Source: Micromonospora alfalfae (GTDB taxonomy: Bacteria; Actinomycetota; Actinomycetes; Mycobacteriales; Micromonosporaceae). From it: DNA of 64,000 nucleotides. The notes beneath the pieces are model-generated. The model saw only the letters and a list, made by a program, of their open reading frames with translations, was not told the DNA's origin and did not search any database. This document shows positions 54,401 through 61,261 of this stretch, piece by piece (position 1 is the first letter of the stretch; each line of letters begins with the position of its first letter). The stretch lies in the NCBI RefSeq assembly GCF_022230925.1, contig NZ_JAKKFH010000005.1, forward strand, positions 62,001 through 126,000, in the 5' to 3' direction. Made by a program: the position numbers and the translations under genes.

Positions 54401-55071
54401 AGCCCCGAGCGGGTGCCCGGCGCGTCCAGCAGACCCAGCAGCTCGTACGCCTCGACCGGCTCACGCTTGCCCTTGAGCCGCAGCGGGCGCAGCGCCCGCC
54501 AGGAAGCGACGTGCCTGGTGGCCGCTGCGGTGCGTCCACCGGCATAGACGGCCCCGACCGCTGCGGCGTCGGCGAGCCGGGCTGCGGTGTTCACCGTGTC
54601 GCCGATGACCGTGTACTCGATGGCGGCCTGGATGCCCGCGATGACGTCGCCGGTGTTCAGCCCGACCCGCAGCCCGAGCGGCGCGCCGCCACCCCGCTCG
54701 TCGTCGAGCACCCGGCGGACGGCCCGTTGCATGGACAACGCGGCCCGGACGGCGCGTTCGGCGTCGTCCTCGTGCGCAACGGGGGCACCGAAGACGGCCA
54801 TGATGCCGTCCCCCGTCAGCTTGTCGACGTGCCCGCCGAACGTCTTCACCGCACCGGCGAGGGCGGCGAGCACCCGGTCGGTGACAGCGCCGACGCGTTC
54901 CGGGTCGAGATCCTCCGACCAGGAGGTGAACTCGGAGAGGTCACCGAAGAGCACTGTGACCACCCGACGCTCGGCCGCCGGCAACGTTGCGGCGGCCGGC
55001 AGCGCGGCACCGCAGTTGTGGCAGAACCGCGCGCCGGGAACGGCAACGGTTCCACACACGGGGCAGGTCAC
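51421..55071 (-). CDS. Class III nucleotide cyclase-AAA ATPase-TPR regulator
   Basis: A 1216-residue soluble protein from GTG 55071. A zinc ribbon (CPVC...CHNC, 3-25) is followed by a class III cyclase domain (about 38-215) with the metal Asp residues in VLFGDLSEFT and LTGDGIMAVFG, a Lys in VDKLTGDG, and TVIGDTVNTAARL supplying the N and R. Then an AAA/NB-ARC-like ATPase has Walker A AEAGIGKSR (about 262-268) and Walker B LVIVVDDLHDA (about 410). TPR helices fill the rest from about 700. Catalytic residues are intact, so it likely makes a cyclic nucleotide, possibly cAMP for the Crp protein encoded at 33852. It is coupled to the MBL gene (GTGA). Confidence 0.92.
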   Translation of the reverse strand: MTCPVCGTVAVPGARFCHNCGAALPAAATLPAAERRVVTVLFGDLSEFTSWSEDLDPERVGAVTDRVLAALAGAVKTFGGHVDKLTGDGIMAVFGAPVAHEDDAERAVRAALSMQRAVRRVLDDERGGGAPLGLRVGLNTGDVIAGIQAAIEYTVIGDTVNTAARLADAAAVGAVYAGGRTAAATRHVASWRALRPLRLKGKREPVEAYELLGLLDAPGTRSGLGDEAPYVGRETEIGRVAGRLAEVIDQGDPRVLLMTAEAGIGKSRFAAEVERLAAGYDVGAGRYAAHTGARVLSVRCAAFGERRRLAPLADLVRAAVGLPSDASTALTRPAVEERLRRLGQRLARSAAETAPIATEQLLALLGYAELPAHGGTDSGEWGGSGTPAADAEVVPNAVADLLSGLASEAPLVIVVDDLHDATAETISALGLTLSRLTGPVLVLLLGRPELVRTAGALTRVADAEVHSLPPLRGADAARLLTSYLGGGKLPQADADRLLATAQGNPFYLAELVTLLIERGALTTESVRGAASARGAAAERPGSGEREQSGGSAGWRLVPGSLGSRLLSRDLAAVLAARIDALPPDARSVLRDAAVTGDTVPTGALEAMREQRGGRDGRPSAVVAVELDRAVEELLQRRMLHRSRAGYAFATPLMREAAYAGVSKAELAERHAALARWAAPVDETTVSTVGGFTDEARDDFVATHVERAATLADAVKLRPDAPARAVVPLGIAALGRAARRSLSAGEPAMAVEYAERATELARDGVPAADRVVHARALLQVGRVGDALAYAEKIAANAGDEATRVSALLLAGQAQETLGDQGRAVTAWQEALQVATEGRLPTQRATAMRRLGMADFVAGRLSQASSRLAAAYQVSLGAQDRRGQAWSLQNLAWVTTTRGDFAGTDAVLGRAARLFAELKDPYGRAWLRGTTAFARLLAGRLREACRMAQVFLPFGERVGEAWAVGTLRAVAAFATAELGDLAEADREARRAYREFAAASDDWGRGFALVVRAVVARGLGEPEHAADLLTDALAYAERTSHPLLTGMAGTLRGFVALDMGDCETAERVARSVLTAVEPHNPQAPAQVAPRVLLATARLAVGDSATAVGLLAPVATAAANAPSLLFSRRQTMAQYAAALLAHGQREQALDWARRAVTAPAEDVRSQVIAASVLAEALAACGRPAEALSCAQEAVRLAYATEQRSERAAADALHARLTALV

Positions 55072-55904
55072 ATGTGCTCCAACCCACTGACCCCGGGCGC
55101 GGATTCCCCGGTGTCGACGCCCAGATACTCCAACTGGGCCCGGACCGACCATTCGGCCGCCCACCAGAGTGAGCGGTCCACGTCCGCGTAGACGGTCGCC
55201 ACCACGTCGGCGGGGGTGTGGGCGCCGGCGACCACCGCCGCCCGGACCTGGTCGAGCCGGGCCCGGCGGTGGGCGAGGTAGAAGTCGGCGGCGGCGGCGC
55301 AGTCGGCCAGTGCCGGGCCGTGTCCAGGCAGCGCCGGGATCCCCCGGTACGCGGACAGCAGCTCGAGGCTGCTCAGGTAGTCGCCGAGGTGGCCGTCGGG
55401 GTGGGCGACCACCGTGGTGCCCCGGCCGAGGATGGTGTCACCGGTGAGCACCACCCGCTCGTCGCCGTGCTCGACCAGGAAGCAGACCGAGTCGGCGGTG
55501 TGTCCTGGCGTCTGCAACAGACTGATGTGCAGACCGAAGCCGCCGAAGTGCTCGCCCGGTTCGGTCAGCGGCTCGCCACCGATGGTGTGCGCCGGGTCGA
55601 CGGCCAGGACGTGCACGCCGCCGAGCAGCTCACTCAGCCGGGCCGCGCCCTCGGTGTGGTCGGGGTGGCCGTGGGTGATCAGGATCAGCCCGATCGGGCC
55701 GTGCTCGGCGATCCCGGTCAGGTGCCCCTCGTCCGCCGGCCCAGGGTCGACCACGACGGCGTACTCGGCTGCCGGGGCGCGCAGCACCCAGGTGTTGGTG
55801 CCGTCGAGGGTCATCGGCCCCGGGTTCGGCGCACGCAGCAGTGAAACCCAGCGGGGCAACTTGTCGGCAAGCGCCGCCACCGCCCCCGTCACGTGCCCGC
55901 TCAT
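55068..55904 (-). CDS. Metallo-beta-lactamase-fold hydrolase
   Basis: A 278-residue protein from ATG 55904 (SGHVTGAVAALADKLPRW). The zinc motif THGHPDH is intact, followed by GHTADSVCFLV and DTILGRGT, with late His in GHGPALAD. It is similar to LACTB2-type hydrolases and sits where Rv3677c lies in mycobacteria. Substrate unknown (thioester, RNA or glutathione-type esters are options). The downstream gene is translationally coupled; palindrome D and the RidA gene lie upstream. Confidence 0.9.
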   Translation of the reverse strand: MSGHVTGAVAALADKLPRWVSLLRAPNPGPMTLDGTNTWVLRAPAAEYAVVVDPGPADEGHLTGIAEHGPIGLILITHGHPDHTEGAARLSELLGGVHVLAVDPAHTIGGEPLTEPGEHFGGFGLHISLLQTPGHTADSVCFLVEHGDERVVLTGDTILGRGTTVVAHPDGHLGDYLSSLELLSAYRGIPALPGHGPALADCAAAADFYLAHRRARLDQVRAAVVAGAHTPADVVATVYADVDRSLWWAAEWSVRAQLEYLGVDTGESAPGVSGLEHM

Positions 55905-55939
55905 GGCTGCGATCGTACGACCCCGCCCGCCACACCCCA

Positions 55940-56009
55940 CGATCTTGCACTTGCGGCCCCTGATTCATCCCCGTTCAGGGCTTTCGTCCGAGCGGAAAGT
56001 GCAAGATCG
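55940..56009. repeat. Nested palindrome D (70 bp), intergenic
   Basis: A perfect 13-bp outer repeat (CGATCTTGCACTT, 55940-55952; complement 55997-56009) surrounds CCCTGA ... TCAGGG, an inner 6-bp hairpin. It lies between two genes on the same strand, 35 bp upstream of the MBL start, so it is not simply a terminator of convergent genes. Confidence 0.8.
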
Positions 56010-56027
56010 CGGGGCGATGGGGACGCG

Positions 56028-56489
56028 TCAGGCGACCTCGACGATCAGCTCGATCTCCACCGGGGCGTCCAGGGGCAGCTCGGCCACACCCACGGCGCTG
56101 CGCGCGTGCCGGCCGGCCTCCCCGAAGACGGTGCCGAAGAGGTCGGAAGCACCGTTGACCACGGCGGGCTGACCGGTGAAGCCGGGCGCGGAGGCCACGA
56201 AACCGGTCACCTTGACCACCTTGATCACGTTCTCCAGGCCGACCAGCGAGTCGACAGCGGCCAGCGCGTTGAGCGCACACCGCTGGGCCAGATCCTTCGC
56301 CTGCTCGGCGGAGATGCCCGCGCCGACCTTGCCGGTCGCGAGCAGCTTGCCCTCGGCCATCGGCAACTGACCGGAAACGTAGACGTGCTGCCCGGACTGC
56401 ACGGCCGGGACGTAACTGGCCACCGGCGGCACGACCTCGGGCAGTTCGAGACCCAGCTCGGCGAGCTTCGCGTGCGGACCGTTGCTCAC
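56028..56489 (-). CDS. RidA family protein
   Basis: A 153-residue member of the YjgF/YER057c/UK114 family, enzymes that detoxify reactive imines or enamines. The family body SGQHVYVSGQLPMAEGKLLATGKV and the C-terminal HARSAVGVAELPLDAPVEIELIVEV are typical, with Arg in GRHARSAV as the usual carboxylate anchor. GTG 56489 overlaps the stop of a DUF4177-like gene (GTGA). It corresponds in position to Rv3678c. A much longer frame extending upstream is not coding. Confidence 0.9.
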   Translation of the reverse strand: MSNGPHAKLAELGLELPEVVPPVASYVPAVQSGQHVYVSGQLPMAEGKLLATGKVGAGISAEQAKDLAQRCALNALAAVDSLVGLENVIKVVKVTGFVASAPGFTGQPAVVNGASDLFGTVFGEAGRHARSAVGVAELPLDAPVEIELIVEVA

Positions 56490-56641
56490 GCCTTGGGCCG
56501 CTTCAGGTAGGCGACCAGCTGGTCCGGGTTCGGGCCGGGGACCACGGCGACGAGCTCCCACCCGTCCTCGCCCCAGTTGTCGAGGATCTGCTTGGTCGCG
56601 TGGACCAGCAGCGGGACCGTGGAGTATTCCCACTTCTGCAT
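56486..56641 (-). CDS. DUF4177-like small protein, 51 residues
   Basis: A short gene from ATG 56641 (MQKWEYSTVPLLVHATKQI) to TGA 56486. The Met-x-Lys-Trp-Glu-Tyr start with the inner GWELVAVVPG is typical of DUF4177 proteins, which are about this size. Its stop overlaps the RidA start (GTGA), strong evidence that it is translated. Function unknown. A GAGGGAG element lies about ten bases upstream of the start. Confidence 0.85.
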   Translation of the reverse strand: MQKWEYSTVPLLVHATKQILDNWGEDGWELVAVVPGPNPDQLVAYLKRPKA

Positions 56642-56685
56642 CGCTGAAGGGCTCCCTCTCGGTGCGGAATTGTTCGAGGGACAGC

Positions 56686-57168
56686 CTACGGTCCGCTGGC
56701 CGGACGAGGTACGGGACGCTGCTCCGGCGCGGCCGGCAGCTCCCCGCAGCGCCCTTCGTGCTCGTACCCCTGGGGGCAGCGGGACCGGTCGGGCAGCAGC
56801 AGGTCACAGAAGACCCGGTGCCGGTTGTTCTGATCGTCGGCGTTGGAGACTGTTGTCTCCCCGGCGTCCAACTCGGGCAGGAAGCCCAGCGACACCGCGA
56901 CCCGGCCGGCCAGCACGGTCGCCGCCGCCAGATTGGGCACCCGGATCGGCAGGTGGATGACGAAGCCCGGCTCGTCGTCCTCGCGGGCCCGCTCGGCGGG
57001 CTGGCTCGGCACCCGGGCCGTCTCCGCCTGCTCCGGCTGCCGGCGGTACGACCGTTCGTTGATCGGCTGGCTGGTGAACTGCCCGCCGGCCTCGACCACT
57101 GACCCGCTCCGGCGGGGCCGGTCGTTCGTCGGGAACTGGGTGCGAGGGATGTTGTCCGCGTCGCGCAT
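56686..57168 (-). CDS. Hypothetical soluble protein, 160 residues
   Basis: ATG 57168 (MRDADNIPRTQFPTNDRP), preceded by GGAGGCAG. Residues 1-65 are charged, polar and disorder-like. The C-terminal part (GFVIHLPIRVPNLAAATVLAGRVAVSLGFLPELDAGETTVSNADDQNN...) looks like a folded alpha/beta domain ending with Cys pairs in VFCDLLLPDRSRCPQGYEHEGRCG, possibly metal-binding or disulphide-forming. No family recognised. It is 45 bp upstream of the DUF4177-like gene on the same strand. Confidence 0.6.
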   Translation of the reverse strand: MRDADNIPRTQFPTNDRPRRSGSVVEAGGQFTSQPINERSYRRQPEQAETARVPSQPAERAREDDEPGFVIHLPIRVPNLAAATVLAGRVAVSLGFLPELDAGETTVSNADDQNNRHRVFCDLLLPDRSRCPQGYEHEGRCGELPAAPEQRPVPRPASGP

Positions 57169-57520
57169 GCACTGCCTCCGGTCGTACCTCTCGGACCATG
57201 CTTCCGGCCCGGACCCATTCGTCCGTTCCGGCCCCCGCACCGGGACGAAGGTAGGTCTGTGGCTGCGGTCCCGCCAACAGGACGCGCACAAGAGGCACCA
57301 ACAGTCACATATGCGACACACCGCAGGTCGGGGGGCCGACACCGAAACCGACGCGGGTACCGCTCACCGGATCGCTGGACCGCTCGACAGGCAGGGGCGA
57401 CACCGATCCGGTCATCGACCGCTACCCTTCCGGTCGGACGGTCGCGCAGCGCCCGGCCGCCCGCTCGATCACGCTCGGCGCCAGGGGTGGCGGCGGGCGC
57501 CGCACCCCTGGGGGAACGAC
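57169..57520. other. Divergent intergenic region, 352 bp
   Basis: Contains the divergent promoters of the 160-residue gene and of the gene at 57521. The main structure seen is a 9-bp perfect stem at 57481-57511 close to the ribosome site of the latter. Nothing else is clearly assignable. Confidence 0.6.
57481..57511 (+). promoter_or_regulatory. Hairpin adjoining the ribosome binding site
   Basis: CCAGGGGTG (57481-57489) pairs perfectly with CACCCCTGG (57503-57511) around a loop of GC-rich bases that itself can fold (GCGGC/GCCGC). The stem's 3' arm runs into GGGGGAAC, 9 bases upstream of ATG 57521. If transcribed, it could hide the ribosome site. Confidence 0.45.
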
Positions 57521-58318
57521 ATGACCCACCCGCCCAGCGGCGACCAGGCCGGCACACCCGCTCACCCGCCGACCCACCCGGATCCCGCCGGTCAGCCCGC
57601 GCCGACCATCCCCAGCCAGCCGACCCCCGCTCCGCCGTCCGGGCAGCTCGCCCTCCCCGCCTCCCCCACCCAGCCGGCACTCTCCGCCGCCCCCACCTCA
57701 CCGGCCTTCCCCGGCCAGTCCGGCGGCCCCGGGCAGCCCAGCGGCCCCGGCCAGCCGGAAGGGCCTGGCGGCCCCGGCTCGTCCGCCGCACCGACGCAGC
57801 CGGGCACCCCGAACCCCTCGTCGATCCCCCCGCCCCCACCGGCCTACCCGCCCTACCCGGGCACGGCCGCGCCGAAGAAGAAGCGCGGTCTGCTGATCGC
57901 GGCGATCGCCCTGGTCGTGATCATGGTGCTCTGCGTGGGCGGCGGGGTGGTGGCCTTCCTGACCCTGCGCAATGCCGAGACCGGCGAGGGCGCCAAGGAG
58001 CCGGCGGTCGCCGTCGACGAGTTCCTCACCGCGGTCTACAAGGATCGCGACGCGACAAAGGCTGCCGATCGCGTCTGCGCCGCTTCCCGGGACGAGGACA
58101 AGATCGCCGCGAAGGTGGCCGAGGTGGAGAAGTACGCCTCCACCTACCAGAACCCGCGCTTCCGGTGGACCACCCCGAAGGTGGACAACCAGACCGGGGA
58201 ACGGGCCACCGTCTCCACCCGGCTCACCATGACCACCGCGGACGAGAAGGTGGCCGACCAGGAGTTGCGCTTCACTGTGGTGCAGAAGACGGGTTGGTGG
58301 GTCTGCGAGGTCGCCTGA
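57521..58318 (+). CDS. Proline-rich membrane-anchored NTF2-like/DUF4878-like protein
   Basis: A 265-residue protein. Residues 1-120 are a cytoplasmic Pro/Gly/Ser/Ala low-complexity arm with PSQPTP- and GQPSGPGQP-type repeats. A KKKRG-flanked helix (about 126-150, LLIAAIALVVIMVLCVGGGVVAFL) follows, then an extracytoplasmic domain with VAVDEFLTAVYKDRDATKAADRVC and GWWVCEVA at the end. Plan and end motifs match the gene at 5730-6302, so they are probably paralogues. It starts at ATG 57521. The ArsA genes follow at once. Confidence 0.75.
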   Translation: MTHPPSGDQAGTPAHPPTHPDPAGQPAPTIPSQPTPAPPSGQLALPASPTQPALSAAPTSPAFPGQSGGPGQPSGPGQPEGPGGPGSSAAPTQPGTPNPSSIPPPPPAYPPYPGTAAPKKKRGLLIAAIALVVIMVLCVGGGVVAFLTLRNAETGEGAKEPAVAVDEFLTAVYKDRDATKAADRVCAASRDEDKIAAKVAEVEKYASTYQNPRFRWTTPKVDNQTGERATVSTRLTMTTADEKVADQELRFTVVQKTGWWVCEVA

Positions 58319-58344
58319 CCGCCAAGCCTGGATAGGCTCGACTG

Positions 58345-59322
58345 GTGCGTGCAGCTGAGCGTCCGATCGACCCGGCCGGTACCGGATGGCCCGCCCGCCT
58401 CCACGTGGTGACCGGCAAGGGCGGCACCGGTAAGACCAGCGTGGCGGCGGCGCTGGCCCTGGCGCTCGCCGCCGGCGGCCGGCGCACCCTGCTGGTCGAG
58501 GTCGAGGGGCGGCAGGGCATCGCCCAGCTGTTCGGCATCGAGCCGCTGCCCTACGAGGAGCGGCACCTGGCCGACGCGCCGGACGGCGGTGAGGTGCGCG
58601 CGCTCGCTGTGGACGCCGAGGAGGCGCTGCTCGAGTACCTGGACATGTTCTACAAGCTGGGCGCGGCGGGCCGGGCACTGCGCAAGCTCGGCGCCATCGA
58701 CTTCGCCACCACCATCGCGCCCGGCCTGCGCGACGTCCTCCTCACCGGCAAGGTGAAGGAGGCCACCACCCGCACCACCGGGCAGCGGCGCGCATACGAC
58801 GCGGTGGTGCTGGACGCCCCGCCGACCGGGCGGATCGGCCGGTTCCTCAACGTAACGGCGGAGACCGCCCGGCTGGCCAAGGTGGGCCCGATCAAGACCC
58901 AGAGCGAGGGGGTCGCCGCGTTGCTGCGGTCCCCGATGACGGCGGTGCACGTGGTGACGTTGCTGGAGGAGATGCCGATCCAGGAGACGGTCGACGCGAT
59001 CGCCGACCTGACCGCCCTCGGCTTCGGTGTCGGGAAGGTGCTCGTCAACGGAGTCCGACCTCCGCTGCCCGCCGGAGCGGCGGTCACCGCCGCCGAGTTG
59101 AAGCGCGGACTGGTCGCGGCCGGGCTGTCGGCCGATCGGGACATGGTGGCCGGGTTGCACGATGAGGCGCGTGACCAGCTCATCCGACGCGAACTGGAAG
59201 ATTCGCTCCGCGCCGACCTGGTGGAGTTGGGGCTGCCGATGATCGAGCTGCCGTTGCTGCCCGACGGGGTGGATCGGGCGGGGCTCGCGACGCTGGCCCA
59301 GGCCCTCGTCCGCGCCGAATGA
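58345..59322 (+). CDS. ArsA/Get3-family ATPase, first of a pair
   Basis: A 325-residue P-loop ATPase of the ArsA/Get3 group. The deviant Walker A motif is KGGTGKTS, and EVEGRQGIAQLFGIEPLPYEE is family-like. The Asp-x-PPTG switch (VVLDAPPTGRIGRFL) is clear. It corresponds to Rv3679 and Streptomyces SCO3577/3578, which act as a heterodimer in mycobacteria and support envelope integrity or drug tolerance; the exact client is uncertain. GTG 58345. It lacks the arsenic-binding Cys triad, so arsenite transport is unlikely. Confidence 0.9.
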   Translation: MRAAERPIDPAGTGWPARLHVVTGKGGTGKTSVAAALALALAAGGRRTLLVEVEGRQGIAQLFGIEPLPYEERHLADAPDGGEVRALAVDAEEALLEYLDMFYKLGAAGRALRKLGAIDFATTIAPGLRDVLLTGKVKEATTRTTGQRRAYDAVVLDAPPTGRIGRFLNVTAETARLAKVGPIKTQSEGVAALLRSPMTAVHVVTLLEEMPIQETVDAIADLTALGFGVGKVLVNGVRPPLPAGAAVTAAELKRGLVAAGLSADRDMVAGLHDEARDQLIRRELEDSLRADLVELGLPMIELPLLPDGVDRAGLATLAQALVRAE

Positions 59323-59378
59323 CTCACACCTGAGCTCAGCACGGGCGCACGGACCCACCGGCCCGATACGCTCGATTG

Positions 59379-60527
59379 GTGCCTTCCGAAGACGCGGCGC
59401 CGCAGCTGGACGTCGACCAGATCCTCGCCGACCCAGGCGTGCGGATCGTCGTGTGCTGCGGTGCCGGCGGAGTGGGAAAGACGACCACCGCCGCAGCGCT
59501 GGCGCTGCGGGCCGCCGAGCACCACGGCCGGCGCACTGTGGTGCTCACCATCGACCCGGCCCGCCGGCTGGCCCAGTCGCTGGGCCTGACCGAGCTGGAC
59601 AACACCCCGCGCCAGGTCAAGGGGATCGACGTCGAGAGCAGCGGCGGCGAGCTGCACGCCATGATGCTGGACATGAAGCGCACCTTCGACGACGTGGTGT
59701 TGCAGCACACCGACCCGACGAAGGCCGCGGAGATCTTCGCGAACCCGTTCTACCAGGCGATGAGCTCGACCTTCGCCGGCACGCAGGAATACATGGCAAT
59801 GGAGAAGCTGGGCCAGTTGCATGCCCGGGGCGAGTGGGACCTGATCGTGGTGGACACCCCACCGTCCCGCTCGGCACTGGACTTCCTGGACGCGCCGGCT
59901 CGGCTCTCCCGTTTCCTCGACGGCCGGATGCTGCGACTGCTGCTGGCCCCGGCGCGCAGCGGCGGGCGGAGCATGTTCAGCCTGGTCACGGCCTCGTTCG
60001 GGATGTTCTCGAAGGTGGTGCAGAAGGTGCTCGGCGCGCAGCTGCTCACCGACCTGTCCGGCTTCGTGGCGGCACTGGATTCGATGTTCGGTGGTTTCCG
60101 GCAGCGCGCCGAGCAGACGTACCGCATCCTGCAGGCGCGGGAGACGGCCTTCCTCCTGGTAGCGACGCCGGAGCCGGACGCGGTCCGGGAGGCCGCCTAC
60201 TTCGCGGGCCGGCTGCGGGACGAGCGGATGCCGCTGGCCGGCCTGGTGCTCAACCGGGTGCACCGTCCGGCGGTCCCTGAGCTGGACGCCGAGCAGAGCC
60301 GGGTCGCCGCAGAGCGGCTGACCCAGCTGGGTGGGCATGAGGCCACCGCCGACGTGCTGCGGGCGCACGCGGCGTTGGCTCGTCAGGCGGTACGCGAGCA
60401 GCAGGTCGCCGCGCGCTTCACCGAGGCGTTCCCTGCCGTGCCGGCGGTTTCGGTCACTGCGCAGCCCGCCGACGTGCACGACGTCGACGGGCTGCGGACG
60501 ATCGGCGCGGCGATCAGCCGGCCGTGA
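59379..60527 (+). CDS. ArsA/Get3-family ATPase, second of a pair
   Basis: A 382-residue partner of the preceding ATPase. Walker A is CGAGGVGKTTTAAALA, switch II is VVDTPPSRSALDFL, and LTIDPARRLAQSLGL is the family's signature. The C-terminal region contains VLNRVHRPAVPELDAEQ, as in Get3-like dimers. GTG 59379 is directly in frame after an adjacent TTG. Its 3' end lies 6 bases from the convergent whiB gene. It matches Rv3680 by position. Confidence 0.9.
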   Translation: MPSEDAAPQLDVDQILADPGVRIVVCCGAGGVGKTTTAAALALRAAEHHGRRTVVLTIDPARRLAQSLGLTELDNTPRQVKGIDVESSGGELHAMMLDMKRTFDDVVLQHTDPTKAAEIFANPFYQAMSSTFAGTQEYMAMEKLGQLHARGEWDLIVVDTPPSRSALDFLDAPARLSRFLDGRMLRLLLAPARSGGRSMFSLVTASFGMFSKVVQKVLGAQLLTDLSGFVAALDSMFGGFRQRAEQTYRILQARETAFLLVATPEPDAVREAAYFAGRLRDERMPLAGLVLNRVHRPAVPELDAEQSRVAAERLTQLGGHEATADVLRAHAALARQAVREQQVAARFTEAFPAVPAVSVTAQPADVHDVDGLRTIGAAISRP

Positions 60528-60533
60528 CCGGCG

Positions 60534-60854
60534 TCAGTTGGCCGCGCTGACGAGAATCTTGTCCTTGCCGGCCTTGTCCTTGCTGTTCTTCTTCATCGCG
60601 GCCTCGAACATCTTGCGCCAGCTCGTCACCTGAGGATGACGACGCAGTAGCGCCCGCCGTTCGCGTTCGGTCATGCCGCCCCACACACCGAACTCGATCC
60701 GGTTGTCCAGCGCGTCGGCCAGGCACTCGTACCGAACTGGGCAGCTCCGGCAGATCCGCTTCGCCACGTTCTGTTCGGCACCCTGTACGAACAACGCGTC
60801 CGGGTCCCCGTTCTGACATGCCGCCAGTGACGGCCAGTCAGTGATCATGCCCAT
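60534..60854 (-). CDS. whiB4: WhiB-family redox-sensitive transcription factor (WhiB4/WblA type)
   Basis: A 106-residue protein from ATG 60854 (ATG 60848 possible). The four cluster Cys are in LAACQNG, KRICRSCPVRYEC (C-x(n)-C-x2-C-x5-C), followed by the GVWGG turn and a basic tail with ERERRALLRRHP and KKNSKDKAGKDK. WhiB proteins hold a 4Fe-4S cluster and work with the sigma factor. Its place between the ArsA pair and a ponA2-like gene identifies it as the counterpart of mycobacterial whiB4 and Streptomyces wblA; the latter represses antibiotic production and controls sporulation. Confidence 0.9.
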   Translation of the reverse strand: MGMITDWPSLAACQNGDPDALFVQGAEQNVAKRICRSCPVRYECLADALDNRIEFGVWGGMTERERRALLRRHPQVTSWRKMFEAAMKKNSKDKAGKDKILVSAAN

Positions 60855-61261
60855 GTGTACACGTCCCCCCTTGCAGTACCTACCGACCTCGTCTATGCAC
60901 GTCAGCCGGCAATTCCCCCCGATCGCCCGGCCTGCCTTCCCCAAGGCGGCGCGGACGACATGTGGCGCTGTCGCCGCCCCCATCATGCTCTGTAGTCGAC
61001 TGATTACGCAACGTTGTCGACGAAATCCATCATTCCGGACACTCCCGGCTTCCCGGGCCTTCGACCGCCGGTTACCCCGCCGAGGTCAGCGATAACGCTG
61101 CGCCGCCTCACTGAATCGGAGGAGACTCACGCCAGGTCACACGCAACCAAGCACCGGGGGTCGTGCGTTTAGCACAACGAGGGCAGCGCGCGCAGGAAAT
61201 GGGGAAAGAACGCCCCAGCGCCCCTCGTTCCCTACTCGCGTACCCTGCTGAGGTGACCTGG
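60855..61261. other. Divergent whiB4-ponA2 control region, 407 bp
   Basis: No gene. It carries the divergent promoters of the WhiB and PBP genes and a 5' leader of unusual length for this genome. GTCGAC occurs twice, flanking TGATTACGCAACGTT (about 60996-61022), and that stretch is the most AT-rich of the region, a plausible core promoter or regulator site. A pyrimidine-rich GAGG-type ribosome site lies 7 bases before the ATG at 61262. Confidence 0.5.

Noticed and set aside
56490..57839. Upstream extension of the RidA frame
   Set aside because: It runs through other genes in another frame; the GTGA overlap at 56489 fixes the RidA start.
58345..60527. Arsenite-efflux operon
   Set aside because: The ATPases lack the arsenic-binding Cys and no ArsB is present; synteny with Rv3679-Rv3680 gives a better explanation.
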